In this document: positions 24,941-34,263 of the stretch, piece after piece
How positions within the stretch are numbered: the stretch's first letter is position 1
Layout: every line of letters starts with the position of its first letter
Notes under the pieces: model-generated
Told to the model about the DNA's origin: nothing
The model's database searches: none
The model's input: the letters and a program-made list of their open reading frames with translations, nothing else
NCBI GenBank assembly: GCA_009777775.1
Contig: WRLE01000003.1
Coordinates: 124,001 to 188,000, forward strand
Length of the DNA: 64,000 nt
Direction of reading: 5' to 3'
Source: Oscillospiraceae bacterium
GTDB taxonomy: Bacteria; Bacillota; Clostridia; Oscillospirales; Oscillospiraceae
Made by a program: the position numbers and the translations under genes

Positions 24941-25474
24941 ATGAATACTAGGAGAATAACATTTACTGCTGTCGTTGCAGCCCTATACGCTTCACTTACG
25001 CTTGTTGGCTTTTCAGCGGCTTTCGGTCCTATACAGTTTCGTTTTGCGGAGGTGCTTTGCATTTTACCGTTTTTCTTTCCTTTTACTACTTTGGGATTAT
25101 TCCTTGGCTGCTTGATTGCAAATCTACTTAGCCCATATGGTTTACTTGATATTGTCGCTGGTTCTTTAGCTAGCCTCATCGCAGCAGTGCTGACAATGCA
25201 AATCGGGAAAATAAATAGAGATTCAATTTCAACAAAGGCATTGGCTTGTTTTCCGCCAGTTATAGTAAACGCTGTGATTATCGGTGCAGTAATCGCTTGG
25301 TCTACCATGGCAAGGGGGGCTGAGTTTTGGTTTTCTGCAGCTGTTTTTGGTATGCAAGTTGGTTTAGGACAGCTGGTTGTTTTATATTGCATCGGACTTC
25401 CGCTGATGGTGTATCTACCGAAGACTCGGTTTTTTGCGTATTTATCTGATATCGAAGGTTCTGGGATTTATTAA
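24941..25474 (+). CDS. queT: Queuosine precursor ECF transporter S component QueT
   Basis: A 177-residue membrane protein with about five spans. The N-terminus (ITFTAVVAALYASLTLVG, then FGPIQFRFAEVLCILPFFFP) is characteristic of the QueT family of substrate-binding ECF subunits. It binds a queuosine precursor and works with shared EcfA/EcfT subunits, which are not in this window. Placement next to queH supports the substrate assignment. The galU gene starts 19 bases after its stop. Confidence 0.9.
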   Translation: MNTRRITFTAVVAALYASLTLVGFSAAFGPIQFRFAEVLCILPFFFPFTTLGLFLGCLIANLLSPYGLLDIVAGSLASLIAAVLTMQIGKINRDSISTKALACFPPVIVNAVIIGAVIAWSTMARGAEFWFSAAVFGMQVGLGQLVVLYCIGLPLMVYLPKTRFFAYLSDIEGSGIY

Positions 25475-25493
25475 ATAGAAGGGTGATTTTTCG

Positions 25494-26366
25494 ATGAAAG
25501 TTAAAAAAGCTGTCATACCAGCGGCGGGGCTTGGTACTCGTATGCTTCCTGTTACGAAGTCAATACCAAAGGAAATGTTGCCAATTGTAGACAAGCCAGC
25601 CATAGCATATATTATAGAAGAAGCAGTCGCCTCTGGGATTGAAGACATCCTGATTATCACAAATAGAGCGAAGTCGGCAATGGAAGATTATTTCGATTAC
25701 GCTCCTGAACTTGAAGCAAATCTTTTGAGGACAGGGAAGGATGAGCTACTTGAAATAGCTCGCCAGCCAGCCGACAATGCTAATATCTACTATATAAGAC
25801 AAAAGGAAACCCTAGGTCTTGGTCATGCGGTTCTACGTGCCAAAGGTTTCGTTGGTGACGAACCTTTTGCTGTGCTTTTGGGCGATGATATCATGGTTTC
25901 CCAAACACCAGTGATTAAGCAGCTTATTGATGCGACAGAAAAATTTGGAGCATCAGCTGTCGGAGTCCAGGAAGTTTCTTTGGATGTAATTTCCAGGTAC
26001 TGCTCCTTGGAAGTCTCGCCAATTGAAAACAGTATATATAAAGTGACAGACATGATAGAAAAACCTACACCCCAGCAAGTATTTTCACAGTTTGCCATAT
26101 TGGGCAGATATGTCCTTACTTCTGATATTTTCCCTATACTGGAAAAAACACCCCCTGGATATGGGGGTGAGATTCAACTGACCGATGGACTAAATACTTT
26201 GTGTAAACAATCAGATATGGTTGCTGTAGATTTCGAAGGCAAAAGATACGACACAGGAAACCTAGAAGGCTACCTAGAAGCAACCATAGAATTTGCTTTA
26301 AAAGATGCGTCTGTCAACGAATGGTTAAAAGAGTTTATAAAGAATAAAGCTAACGGTTTAGAGTGA
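25494..26366 (+). CDS. galU: UTP-glucose-1-phosphate uridylyltransferase
   Basis: A 290-residue nucleotidyltransferase. The GAAGLGTRMLP-type motif near the start (PAAGLGTRMLPVTKSIPKEMLPI) and AVLLGDDI, VKVTDMIEKP and YDTGNLEGYL phrases are complete. It makes UDP-glucose for envelope polysaccharides and glycolipids. AGAAGGG is the ribosome site. The stop codon falls inside the first heptamer of the repeat array at 26361-26423, so the repeat invaded or grew right up to the last codon. Confidence 0.94.
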   Translation: MKVKKAVIPAAGLGTRMLPVTKSIPKEMLPIVDKPAIAYIIEEAVASGIEDILIITNRAKSAMEDYFDYAPELEANLLRTGKDELLEIARQPADNANIYYIRQKETLGLGHAVLRAKGFVGDEPFAVLLGDDIMVSQTPVIKQLIDATEKFGASAVGVQEVSLDVISRYCSLEVSPIENSIYKVTDMIEKPTPQQVFSQFAILGRYVLTSDIFPILEKTPPGYGGEIQLTDGLNTLCKQSDMVAVDFEGKRYDTGNLEGYLEATIEFALKDASVNEWLKEFIKNKANGLE

Positions 26367-26554
26367 GGAATTAGGAGTGAGGAGTGAGGAGTGAGGAATT
26401 AGGAATTAGGAATTAGGAATTAGTATATTCACATTTTCAACAGTAAATAATCAAACGGTGCAATCCACTATATAATGGGTTACACCGTTTTTATGTATAT
26501 GATGAAAATTCATGTTGCGCTAATTCCTCACTCCTCACTCCTCACTCCTAATTC
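26361..26554. repeat. Mirror-image heptamer arrays between convergent genes
   Basis: Nine tandem heptamers of two kinds, GAGTGAG and GAATTAG, occupy 26361-26423. Five reverse-complement heptamers occupy 26520-26554. The 35 bases at 26368-26402 are an exact inverted copy of 26520-26554. The left array contains the galU stop codon and the right array abuts the stop codon of the NlpC/P60 gene. The arrays flank the terminator hairpin at 26453-26490. Such short tandemly repeated heptamers (STRR) are known from cyanobacteria and some Clostridia. Confidence 0.85.
26453..26490. terminator. Bidirectional terminator between galU and the NlpC/P60 gene
   Basis: AAACGGTG and CACCGTTT form a perfect 8-bp outer stem, extended by further pairs (CAATCC against GGGTTA with one mismatch and one wobble), around an AT-rich loop. 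A-run and T-run on either side fit termination in both directions between the two convergent genes. Confidence 0.72.
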
Positions 26555-27518
26555 AAGCAATCCGTTTGCCTCCGTACCAGACTCTGGTGTAGTAGGCGCT
26601 GTCTAGGCGGCTTACTATTACTCCTGTGGATGAGCTGGAAGCGTGTACGAACTCGTCGTTACCTATATATATACCCACGTGGGAGATATAGCTTCCGTTG
26701 GAACTGAAGAATACCAGGTCGCCAGGGGAGAGGTCTGACTTATTGACTGGTAGACCATCGTTGTTGTATTGATCTTGCGCTGTCCTGCTGACAGATATGT
26801 CGAAATATTTTAAGACATATGTTACAAAGCCAGAACAATCAAATCCAGAGGGAGAAGCACCACCCCAGACATATTTGCTGCCTAAAAAGCTCAATGCATA
26901 GTCAACGATTTGCTCTCCCAATGTGAGGTTGGCGGGCGGAGCAGTGTATGAATGAGAAACAGCAGCCGTAGAGCCAGAACCAGTCCCCGAACTCGATCCA
27001 GTTGAGGAAGAAGAAGCTCTTGTGCCACTGATAATTGTCATATAATCAGAGCGCACATATCCTGTGTGACCATCGTGAATGACTTTATACCAGCCTGTGT
27101 TAATTCCGATAACAGTCATAATGGTATCTTTGGAATATGTGCCCAAAAGGGTACTATCTACAGCGGGTTTGCTGCGGATATTTACAAGATCGCCGGTGAT
27201 TTCACCAACGGCGCTGAAGTTTTCAGCTGTGAGGATGTCTCGTAAATAGCTGGTGTTCACATAACCTAACACTCCATGAAAGTTTATGTGATACCATTCG
27301 CTATTGGTGCGCTCAAGGATGACGACAATATCGCCTTCATTGAGTGTGGTAATGACAGAATTGGACAAGCCAGGACCAGAACGCAGGTTAAGGTCATTTG
27401 TGTCTACCGTAGCGGCTCCATATGCAATGTCGTTGCTGGCGAGGGCAGTTAGTGTAAACATGGGAACACATAATGCCGCAACTAGCAATACTGCAAAGAG
27501 TTTTTTAGCGGTTTTCAT
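26553..27518 (-). CDS. Secreted peptidoglycan hydrolase, two SH3 domains plus NlpC/P60
   Basis: A 321-residue exported enzyme. Signal peptide 1-28 ending in TALAS, two bacterial SH3 domains (about 38-95 and 105-165, each with the LNLRSGPG/VNIRSKPA signature), a Ser/Gly linker (166-195) and an NlpC/P60 cysteine peptidase. The catalytic triad is present: Cys228 in DCSGF, His280 in HVGIYIG and His292 in FVHASS. It should cut D-Glu-meso-DAP type stem bonds during wall turnover. Monocistronic, convergent with galU across the heptamer repeat. Confidence 0.92.
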   Translation of the reverse strand: MKTAKKLFAVLLVAALCVPMFTLTALASNDIAYGAATVDTNDLNLRSGPGLSNSVITTLNEGDIVVILERTNSEWYHINFHGVLGYVNTSYLRDILTAENFSAVGEITGDLVNIRSKPAVDSTLLGTYSKDTIMTVIGINTGWYKVIHDGHTGYVRSDYMTIISGTRASSSSTGSSSGTGSGSTAAVSHSYTAPPANLTLGEQIVDYALSFLGSKYVWGGASPSGFDCSGFVTYVLKYFDISVSRTAQDQYNNDGLPVNKSDLSPGDLVFFSSNGSYISHVGIYIGNDEFVHASSSSTGVIVSRLDSAYYTRVWYGGKRIA

Positions 27519-27624
27519 AAATTATCCTTTCGGAAAAGCGCAGCGTAATAAAATGATTCGTTGAAGCTAAATCACCATCGCTTTAGGATAGTATTTGCTT
27601 CGTTCAGTGAAACCATCTGCTGCA

Positions 27625-27927
27625 TCAACCTGATGCCAGGGCTCTTTCCAACCAGACTGCGGCAAGGTCGATTGCCTCGTAAAAGCTGTTTTTTTCGCTC
27701 TTTTTGACCACTCTGTCACGAGATTTCAGATTTGGGTCAGTAAGCTGCAGCTGAACGACGATCCGGCTGGCGACTTCCAAGTCCTCATGGGGTTTGCTTT
27801 CCACAACCTGGAGCATGATGATGTATTTTTCCGTCATGCTACCGTAATAAATAAGGTTGTCTTTTCGCCTGAGGGGATAGCCTTTGTATTCAAGCGATTT
27901 GCTTTTTTCCTTGGTATCTGCGGACAT
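27625..27927 (-). CDS. Conserved small protein, unknown function
   Basis: Start at the ATG at 27927, preceded by GGGGAG; the longer frame reaches 27969 without a ribosome site. The 100-residue product is soluble: a beta-rich first half (YKGYPLRRKDNLIYYGSMTEKYIIMLQVV) and a C-terminal helix with DLAAVWLERAL. It resembles short proteins annotated as hypothetical in Clostridia. The next gene downstream, across a 98-base gap, is the NlpC/P60 hydrolase on the same strand. No function assigned. Confidence 0.65.
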   Translation of the reverse strand: MSADTKEKSKSLEYKGYPLRRKDNLIYYGSMTEKYIIMLQVVESKPHEDLEVASRIVVQLQLTDPNLKSRDRVVKKSEKNSFYEAIDLAAVWLERALASG

Positions 27928-28038
27928 AAATAATCTCCCCATAAGAAAACTGTTACGGAATTGTAACACATTGTCTCTCCCGTGTCAACAGTTTTCCAGT
28001 TATTTTTGTTGGTTATGTCATGTAAGTATCACATACTA

Positions 28039-28284
28039 CTATTCCTTTGACAAATATGAAGTTACTAGCTCTTGGAGGAGTTCGTCTCTGTCGAGCTTGC
28101 ATATCATGCTACGTGCGTTATTGTAATTCGTAATATATGTGGGGTCTTCTGACAGGATGTATCCAACGATTTGGTTGACTGGATTATACCCTTTCAACAC
28201 TAGCGCCTCGTAAACCGCTGAAAGAATCTCCCGCGTATTGTCTGAGCTGCTTATTGCATCAAATCTCCTTGTAAAGCTGTCCAC
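28039..28284 (-). CDS. ireB: IreB family regulatory phosphoprotein (UPF0297)
   Basis: An 81-residue protein matching the IreB/UPF0297 family along its length: [30 protein letters not shown] and [12 protein letters not shown] are diagnostic. In Enterococcus faecalis IreB is phosphorylated on threonine by the IreK kinase and influences cephalosporin resistance. In many Firmicutes the gene lies beside ruvX (yrrK) and a DUF1292 gene; neither is present here, so the usual cluster is broken. GGAGGG precedes the start. Confidence 0.9.
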   Translation of the reverse strand: MDSFTRRFDAISSSDNTREILSAVYEALVLKGYNPVNQIVGYILSEDPTYITNYNNARSMICKLDRDELLQELVTSYLSKE

Positions 28285-28404
28285 TGGCGCCCTCCTATCA
28301 TATGTGTGTAATTTTTACAATAAATCTCAATAAAGTATACCAAAATGAATAAACAATTAAAAGTGCAATTTTATTACAATCTGATGACAATTTGTTTTAT
28401 ACTC

Positions 28405-30021
28405 TTATGGCAGCATCGTTAAATCGATTGTCCAATCTGCGAAACCGTTGAAGACACCAGATTGGCTGGGGGTGGCATTTCTAAATGCACCGATATGGGT
28501 ATATACGACATATCGCTTATAAAGTAGCGGAATAAAAGGTGCATTTAGGTTTATCATATCGCAAAGAGCTTTTGCAGCTTCAGCTTCCTCTTCATCTGAT
28601 TGGGCAGACATAAAATCAACTATATAAGGTCGGTATATACTGCTACCGGACAAACCAAAGTTCAAGTGGCTATCTGGTAAAAGTAATGGTGATAAATCAA
28701 AATCTGCTCCGAGGACAATTTCACCATAATACATATCAAAGTCCCTAGTCCTAAGAGCTGCAAGGAAGCTGTCCCAAGGTAATTCGCGGACATTTATTCT
28801 AATTCCGTAGAGCCTAAGAGTATCAGCAATCCTATGAGCTGCAGCGACTTTGTATTCGTTTTCATTGTTTACAATGAAGTCGAGGGAAATTTCCGTATAC
28901 CCGCCAAATGAATTGGGATACTCTAAAAAAGAATCATTGTTGCTATCAACCAGTTCCGCCCTAAGTAAAAGTGCAGACATTTCCTTTAACGGATCGACTA
29001 TGTTTTGCTCCCATTGGGAATCATAAAGACGATATGCTGGCGATAAAGCCAATTGGGAGGGGAGATGCTGCCCTGGCATTATTGTATCGACAATATATTG
29101 GCGGTTGATTGAGCTGCCGATGGCACGTCTCACATCGGCATCCCGTAAGACGATGGATTGCAAGTTATAGCCAATGTATTGCAAAGCTGTGGTATTGTAC
29201 TGTCTCGTCTCCTTGTGGCGGTTGAGTATAATATTAAATGCATCTGCAGGGTCATCCCAGAGTATGCTTATGATTCCACTATCGAATAGCTCCGCAAGCT
29301 CTTTATCTTCACATTCCATCAAATAAATCGTAGAAATAGTAAGAGAGGCATAGTTTCGATGGTTTCTATTGCGTGACAGGCGCATTGAATCGATATCGCT
29401 TAATACATAGGGACCTGTTCCTGGAGGAATATGCTCATTAATCGAGCCGTTTTTGATAATGGGAATGTCTAAAAGATTGATAAAATTTCTATTCGCTTGG
29501 TTTAAGACAATGGTAACCATTAGGCTCTCGCTGGTGGAAATGCTCCTGATCGTACTGAGCCTATTGACAAAGCGACCCCTTTGCATCGCTTGCCTGAGGG
29601 AATAAGCCACATCATCAGCAGTTAGCATTGTACCATCGCTCATTGATATGTTATCTTTTATTTGAAATGTGTAAGTGATATTGTCTTCGGTGGACCAGCT
29701 TTCGCATAATTCCATTGAAGGGGTAAGGTTGTTGTCCATGACGAACAAGCATTCGTAGAGCAGGGAAGATAGTAAGATATTATCCATGGATAGGCTTGTT
29801 ATTGGGTTTACTGTACTATCCGAAACATAGCGAATGGTGATATTTCCTTGGGATTTCGGTGTCACAGGGGAAATATCAGGTAATGGAGACTGGGTGCTGG
29901 GTGTTGTTTCGGTGATTTGTGGTGATACTATGGGTATATCGCTCCCACGGCAAGCTTGAAGAAAGATAATAAATACTAATAATGCAAAGATTGTCCTTCG
30001 CTTTTTCTTTACCATTCGCAA
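28405..30021 (-). CDS. Peptide/nickel-type ABC transporter substrate-binding lipoprotein
   Basis: A 538-residue SBP_bac_5 family protein. The signal ends in lipobox LQAC. Family phrases include a TVNPITSLSMDN start of the mature domain, ECLFVMDNNLTPSMELCESWS, YTFQIKDNISMSDGTMLTADDV and FAALRTRDFDMYYGE-like text near residue 440. The start could be TTG at 30021 (ten bases after AAAGG) or the ATG two codons later. No permease or ATPase genes are adjacent, so it may serve a transporter encoded elsewhere or act in sensing. It begins 17 bases after pgeF ends and may share its transcript. Confidence 0.85.
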   Translation of the reverse strand: MRMVKKKRRTIFALLVFIIFLQACRGSDIPIVSPQITETTPSTQSPLPDISPVTPKSQGNITIRYVSDSTVNPITSLSMDNILLSSLLYECLFVMDNNLTPSMELCESWSTEDNITYTFQIKDNISMSDGTMLTADDVAYSLRQAMQRGRFVNRLSTIRSISTSESLMVTIVLNQANRNFINLLDIPIIKNGSINEHIPPGTGPYVLSDIDSMRLSRNRNHRNYASLTISTIYLMECEDKELAELFDSGIISILWDDPADAFNIILNRHKETRQYNTTALQYIGYNLQSIVLRDADVRRAIGSSINRQYIVDTIMPGQHLPSQLALSPAYRLYDSQWEQNIVDPLKEMSALLLRAELVDSNNDSFLEYPNSFGGYTEISLDFIVNNENEYKVAAAHRIADTLRLYGIRINVRELPWDSFLAALRTRDFDMYYGEIVLGADFDLSPLLLPDSHLNFGLSGSSIYRPYIVDFMSAQSDEEEAEAAKALCDMINLNAPFIPLLYKRYVVYTHIGAFRNATPSQSGVFNGFADWTIDLTMLP

Positions 30022-30038
30022 CGTTGTTTTACCTTTCG

Positions 30039-30824
30039 CTAAATACTAATAATTGCAGCTTGGCTACCTCGATTTCCATTTGTCTTCCTATGAGACCAAT
30101 ACTTATCGCTCTGACAGGAAGTACACTCTTGTGAAATATCGATATCTATTACGCCTGCTTTTTCCAAAAGCAATCGATTTGCGTTCTTTAAGTCCACCAT
30201 AAATTTTTCGCTCATTGGTTTTACGCAAAAAGAAACATCGTTTCCCAAGACATTTGCTAGAGCCTCTGGCACATCAGCATCGGTTTCATAACAGCAAACG
30301 GAGATGGAAGGACCAATAGCCCCTCTTATATTTTTTGGATTACTGCCATATGCCTCTGTCATCCCTTTGATGGCAGCACCGACTATATCTATTGCGGTTC
30401 CCCGCCATCCTGCATGAACAGCAGCTATTGCCTGGTTTTCTTCATCGTATAATAATATGGGTACACAATCAGCGATGAAAATAGCAAGGCTGAGTCCAGG
30501 GCTGTTTGTTATGAGCCCATCGGCTTCATATGGTATGTCTAAAAACACCCTTCCGCAGTCATCATGTGAGGCAACTCGTATCGAGTTCCCATGTACCTGC
30601 TTCGTACACACGATATTATCAAGCTTTATATTTAATGCTTCACATAAAGACATGTAATTTGCATTCACATTAGCTGCGTCATCACCTACATTTTGTCCGA
30701 GGTTCATGGACTCATAAATACCCTTGCTGACTCCACCGAATCTAGTGGTGAATGCATGGGGAACGCTGATATTTGAAGCAGTCATATATGTGATGCCGTT
30801 TTTGTTATTTTCGATAAAAGCCAT
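30039..30824 (-). CDS. pgeF: Peptidoglycan editing factor PgeF (laccase-domain, YfiH/YlmD family)
   Basis: A 261-residue Cu-oxidase_4 family protein. The metal-site and core motifs are seen: AFTTRFGGVSKGIYESMNLG, ADCVPILLYD, AVHAGWRGT, CCYETDADV and the C-terminal CTSCQSDKYWSHRKTN. In E. coli, PgeF acts on misincorporated serine in peptidoglycan precursors; other members were described as multicopper laccases or nucleoside phosphorylases. Located between secA and a substrate-binding lipoprotein gene on the same strand. Confidence 0.88.
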   Translation of the reverse strand: MAFIENNKNGITYMTASNISVPHAFTTRFGGVSKGIYESMNLGQNVGDDAANVNANYMSLCEALNIKLDNIVCTKQVHGNSIRVASHDDCGRVFLDIPYEADGLITNSPGLSLAIFIADCVPILLYDEENQAIAAVHAGWRGTAIDIVGAAIKGMTEAYGSNPKNIRGAIGPSISVCCYETDADVPEALANVLGNDVSFCVKPMSEKFMVDLKNANRLLLEKAGVIDIDISQECTSCQSDKYWSHRKTNGNRGSQAAIISI

Positions 30825-30907
30825 AATAAAGCCATGTTTTCATATTATTTAAATTTGCGCTACGTGCATTGCGCTACGTGTGTTGTACTACACTTACTCT
30901 ATGCTCA

Positions 30908-33787
30908 TTAAGCACTTCTACCGCAGCAATCTTTATACTTCATAGGCAAGCCATTTTGCCTTAGTTTTCCGCAAGGGCAGGGGTCATTTCGTCCTATTTT
31001 TTGTGCTTTTCGGATTGGTTCTTGTCTTTGGGCTGCATTATTGCTGGTGTTCGTTGCAGCATTATTTCGAGCGTTGTTATTAGCGTTTCTATTGTTATTA
31101 CCAGCATTGGCACTGGAGGAATTTAATGCATTTATAACCGAGTTTTGCATAGCTGCATTCATATTTCTAACAACACTGCTGCGTTGCAATGGAGATTCCA
31201 TGCTGATTCTTGCAGTGAATATACGCCTGACAACTTCCTCTTTAATGCCATCAATCATTTCTTCGAACATATCGAAACCGTCTCGCTTATATTCGTCAAT
31301 GGGGTTTATTTGACCGTATGCTCGTAAACGCACGCTGTCGCGCAAGCTATCCATGGCATCGATATGCTCCATCCAAAATTCATCCACAACCCGTAGCATA
31401 ATGACGCGCTCCACCTCTCGCATTAGAGGAATTTCGCTGTTTAAGATGCTTCCCAGTTCCTTTTCCTTTGCTTCATATGCTAGGCTCGCTTTTTCCTCAA
31501 GGAGATCTTCGAGCATCTCACGAGTGAAACCTTCATCGGTGAGTTTTATTTCGTTTTTTTGCAAAAACAGACTTTCCAGGGGAGATAGAGCCTCAGACAG
31601 CTGAGAATCAGATACTATTCGCTCGGATTCTAAAAATCCAGCACCGACAGCGTTTTCGATGGTTTCCGAAATCATTGAACGAATATTTTCCCTTATATCT
31701 TCACCATCTAGAACTTTTTGCCTTTGACCATATATGAGAGAACGTTGCTGGTTCATTACATCATCGTATTCAAGGACGCTTTTTCGAGATTGGAAGTTTC
31801 GGCTTTCCACATTCTTTTGTGCAGTCTCAATTGCATTGGAAAGCATTTTATGGTCTATGGGTGTATCTTCTTCCAAACCAAGTTTTTCCATTATTCCCAT
31901 AATCCGCTCGGAGCCGAACAACCTCATAATATCATCTGTCAGAGCAATATAAAACCTAGTTTCTCCAGGGTCGCCTTGTCGGCCTGCGCGTCCACGAAGC
32001 TGGTTATCGATACGGCGGGCTTCATGACGCTCTGTGCCGAGGATAAACAAGCCTCCGGAAGCCTTCACTTCTTCGGCTTCCTGGGAGGTGATGGCTCTAT
32101 GCTTTGCCAAGTTTAGGGCAAACATTTCCCTTGCAAGTATGATGTCTTCGTTATCTGTTTCTGCAAATCCCGTTGCTTCAGCTATTAATTCATCTGATAA
32201 ACCTGCTTTTTTCATATCGTTTTTAGCCAGGTATTCGGGATTGCCGCCTAGCATTATATCGGTTCCACGTCCAGCCATGTTGGTGGCGATGGTTACAGCG
32301 TTTAATTTACCAGCTTGGGCAACGATTTCCGCTTCCATATCGTGTCGCTTTGCATTCAGTACATTGTGGGGGATACCTCGCTTTTTAAGCATGGAACTTA
32401 AAAGCTCACTTTTTTCAATTGAAACAGTACCCACCAGCACTGGCTGTCCTTTTACATGGCAATCTTCGATTTGACTAATAATCGCCCGATATTTACCATT
32501 TTCGTTTTTATAAACCACATCGGAATGGTCAATCCTCACAAGGGGTTTATTTGTTGGAATTTCAAGAATATCCAAATTGTAAATAGTTCCAAACTCCTCG
32601 GCTTCCGTAAGAGCGGTTCCAGTCATGCCTGAAAGCTTTTTATAAAGCCTGAAATAGTTTTGGAACGTAATCGTTGCCAAAGTCTTGCTTTCCTTTGCAA
32701 CTTCAACCTTTTCCTTTGCTTCTATTGCTTGATGGAGACCTTCGGAATAACGCCTACCAAGCATTAAGCGACCCGTGAACTCATCCACAATGATAACTTC
32801 GCCATCGTTGACGACATAATCAATATCCCTTTGCATTATCCCATGGGCACGGAGAGCTTGGTTTATATGATGGGATAATGTGCTATTTTCCAAATCAGCG
32901 AGGTTTTCAAGATTGAAATAACGCTCTGCTTTTTCAATGCCTCGGGAGGTTAGGGTTGCCGAGCGAGCTTTTTCATCAACTACATAATCTGCATCAATGG
33001 ATTCATCTTCCTGCGCTTTTTCGTCTGTGGAAGCGTATACGATTTTTTTGAGTTTAATCGCAAATTCGTTAACGCTCTTGTACATATCATTGGATTGATC
33101 GCTTTGCCCAGATATAATAAGTGGTGTTCGAGCTTCGTCCACTAGGATAGAGTCAACTTCGTCGACTATGGCGAAGACATGCCCTCGCTGAACCATATCG
33201 TGTTTATATATTGCCATGTTGTCGCGAAGATAATCGAAGCCAAGCTCGTTGTTAGTGCCGTATGTTATGTCTGCAGCGTAGGCGGCGCGACGTTCTTCGC
33301 TGCTCAAACCATGGATTATCAACCCCACATTGAGTCCCATGAAACGATGGACTTTCCCCATCCATTCGCTGTCGCGTTGTGCTAGATAATCGTTGACGGT
33401 TACAATATGAACGCCATTACCAGCAAGAGCATTGAGATAAGAGGGGAGGACTGCCACAAGGGTTTTTCCTTCACCTGTTTTCATTTCGGCAATTCGTCCT
33501 TGATGGAGTACTACGCCGCCGATGAGTTGGACATGATAAGGTCTCATTCCTAAAACTCGGTCGCAGGCTTCCCTGGCAGCAGCAAAAGCCTCTGGTAGTA
33601 TGTCATCTAGAGTCTCGCCATTTTGTAAACGCTCTTTTAGCTGATTTGTTTTATTTTTTAGGGCTTCATCGCTGAGAGCTCTATATTCATCTTCTAGAGC
33701 TTCAATACTGTTTATTATGGGATTGAGCGACTTCATTTCCCGCTCGCTATGGGTGCCAAAAACCCTTGAAATAACTTGCTTTATCAT
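30908..33787 (-). CDS. secA: Preprotein translocase ATPase SecA
   Basis: Start at the ATG at 33787 with GAGAGG upstream, giving 959 residues. DEAD motor 1 with Walker A GEGKT (105-109) and VDEVDSILVDEARTPLI, the preprotein cross-linking region, motor 2 with GRAGRQGDPGETRFYIALTDDIM, the helical wing and scaffold, an Asn-rich linker and a C-terminal zinc finger. That finger (CPCGKLRQNGLPMKYKDCC) has six more residues between its Cys pairs than the common CPCGSGKKYKxCC form. SecA drives export through SecYEG. It is separated by 84 bases from pgeF. Confidence 0.96.
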   Translation of the reverse strand: MIKQVISRVFGTHSEREMKSLNPIINSIEALEDEYRALSDEALKNKTNQLKERLQNGETLDDILPEAFAAAREACDRVLGMRPYHVQLIGGVVLHQGRIAEMKTGEGKTLVAVLPSYLNALAGNGVHIVTVNDYLAQRDSEWMGKVHRFMGLNVGLIIHGLSSEERRAAYAADITYGTNNELGFDYLRDNMAIYKHDMVQRGHVFAIVDEVDSILVDEARTPLIISGQSDQSNDMYKSVNEFAIKLKKIVYASTDEKAQEDESIDADYVVDEKARSATLTSRGIEKAERYFNLENLADLENSTLSHHINQALRAHGIMQRDIDYVVNDGEVIIVDEFTGRLMLGRRYSEGLHQAIEAKEKVEVAKESKTLATITFQNYFRLYKKLSGMTGTALTEAEEFGTIYNLDILEIPTNKPLVRIDHSDVVYKNENGKYRAIISQIEDCHVKGQPVLVGTVSIEKSELLSSMLKKRGIPHNVLNAKRHDMEAEIVAQAGKLNAVTIATNMAGRGTDIMLGGNPEYLAKNDMKKAGLSDELIAEATGFAETDNEDIILAREMFALNLAKHRAITSQEAEEVKASGGLFILGTERHEARRIDNQLRGRAGRQGDPGETRFYIALTDDIMRLFGSERIMGIMEKLGLEEDTPIDHKMLSNAIETAQKNVESRNFQSRKSVLEYDDVMNQQRSLIYGQRQKVLDGEDIRENIRSMISETIENAVGAGFLESERIVSDSQLSEALSPLESLFLQKNEIKLTDEGFTREMLEDLLEEKASLAYEAKEKELGSILNSEIPLMREVERVIMLRVVDEFWMEHIDAMDSLRDSVRLRAYGQINPIDEYKRDGFDMFEEMIDGIKEEVVRRIFTARISMESPLQRSSVVRNMNAAMQNSVINALNSSSANAGNNNRNANNNARNNAATNTSNNAAQRQEPIRKAQKIGRNDPCPCGKLRQNGLPMKYKDCCGRSA

Positions 33788-33886
33788 AAAAATGCCTCTC
33801 ATGTTTTATCGTTGTTCTTATTCAATAGTGGATTATATCACATAATAATAAAAAATAATATGCTAAACTAATATTTTTGTTTTATA

Positions 33887-33915
33887 TTGACAAATGGGAG
33901 TGGGTTTGTTATCAT
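33887..33915 (+). promoter_or_regulatory. tRNA operon promoter
   Basis: TTGACA (33887-33892), 17-base spacer and TATCAT (33910-33915) lie 20 bases before tRNA-Thr. Strong sigma-A type promoter, expected for stable RNA. Confidence 0.75.
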
Positions 33916-33934
33916 TGCTTTCGCGGATTGGATT

Positions 33935-34010
33935 GCTGGTGTAGCTCAGTCGGTAGAGCAGTTGATTTGTAATCAACAGGTCGGGGGTTCAAGTCCGTCC
34001 ACCAGCTCCA
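33935..34010 (+). tRNA. tRNA-Thr (anticodon TGT)
   Basis: A 76-base tRNA with encoded CCA. The acceptor GCTGGTG pairs with CACCAGC, the D-loop has the TAGCTCAGTCGGTAGAGC block, the anticodon loop reads TTTGTAA (anticodon TGT) and the T-arm carries GGTTCAAGTCC. First gene of a two-tRNA transcript with tRNA-Tyr five bases downstream. Confidence 0.97.
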
Positions 34011-34015
34011 TTTGT

Positions 34016-34100
34016 GGGGGAGTTCCCGAGTGGCCAAAGGGGGCAGACTGTAAATCTGTTGTCTACGACTTCGATGGTTCGAATCCGTCCTCCCCCACCA
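34016..34100 (+). tRNA. tRNA-Tyr (anticodon GTA)
   Basis: An 85-base class II tRNA with encoded CCA. The acceptor GGGGGAG pairs with CTCCCCC, the anticodon loop is CTGTAAA (anticodon GTA) and there is a long variable arm, as expected for bacterial tRNA-Tyr. Second gene of the tRNA-Thr/tRNA-Tyr transcript. Confidence 0.97.
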
Positions 34101-34146
34101 AAACAAAAACCCTTGCGGCAGTAAGAGCCGTGAGGGTTTTGTTTTC
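34101..34146 (+). terminator. Terminator of the tRNA operon
   Basis: A-rich arm AAACAAAAACCCT pairs with AGGGTTTTGTTTT around a CGGC/GCCG inner stem. It starts immediately after the tRNA-Tyr CCA. Two close relatives occur at 35601-35646 and 40681-40722. A further GC hairpin at about 34187-34219 may stop the convergent ATPase transcript. Confidence 0.8.
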
Positions 34147-34263
34147 GTTTCCAATAGCTTAATAACTCAACTTTCGCAAAATGAAAAACCTTTGCGCATG
34201 ATGGTATTGCAAGGGTTTGTCTAAGTTACTTCACGGTTAATAAAATATGAATAAAGTAGTGAC

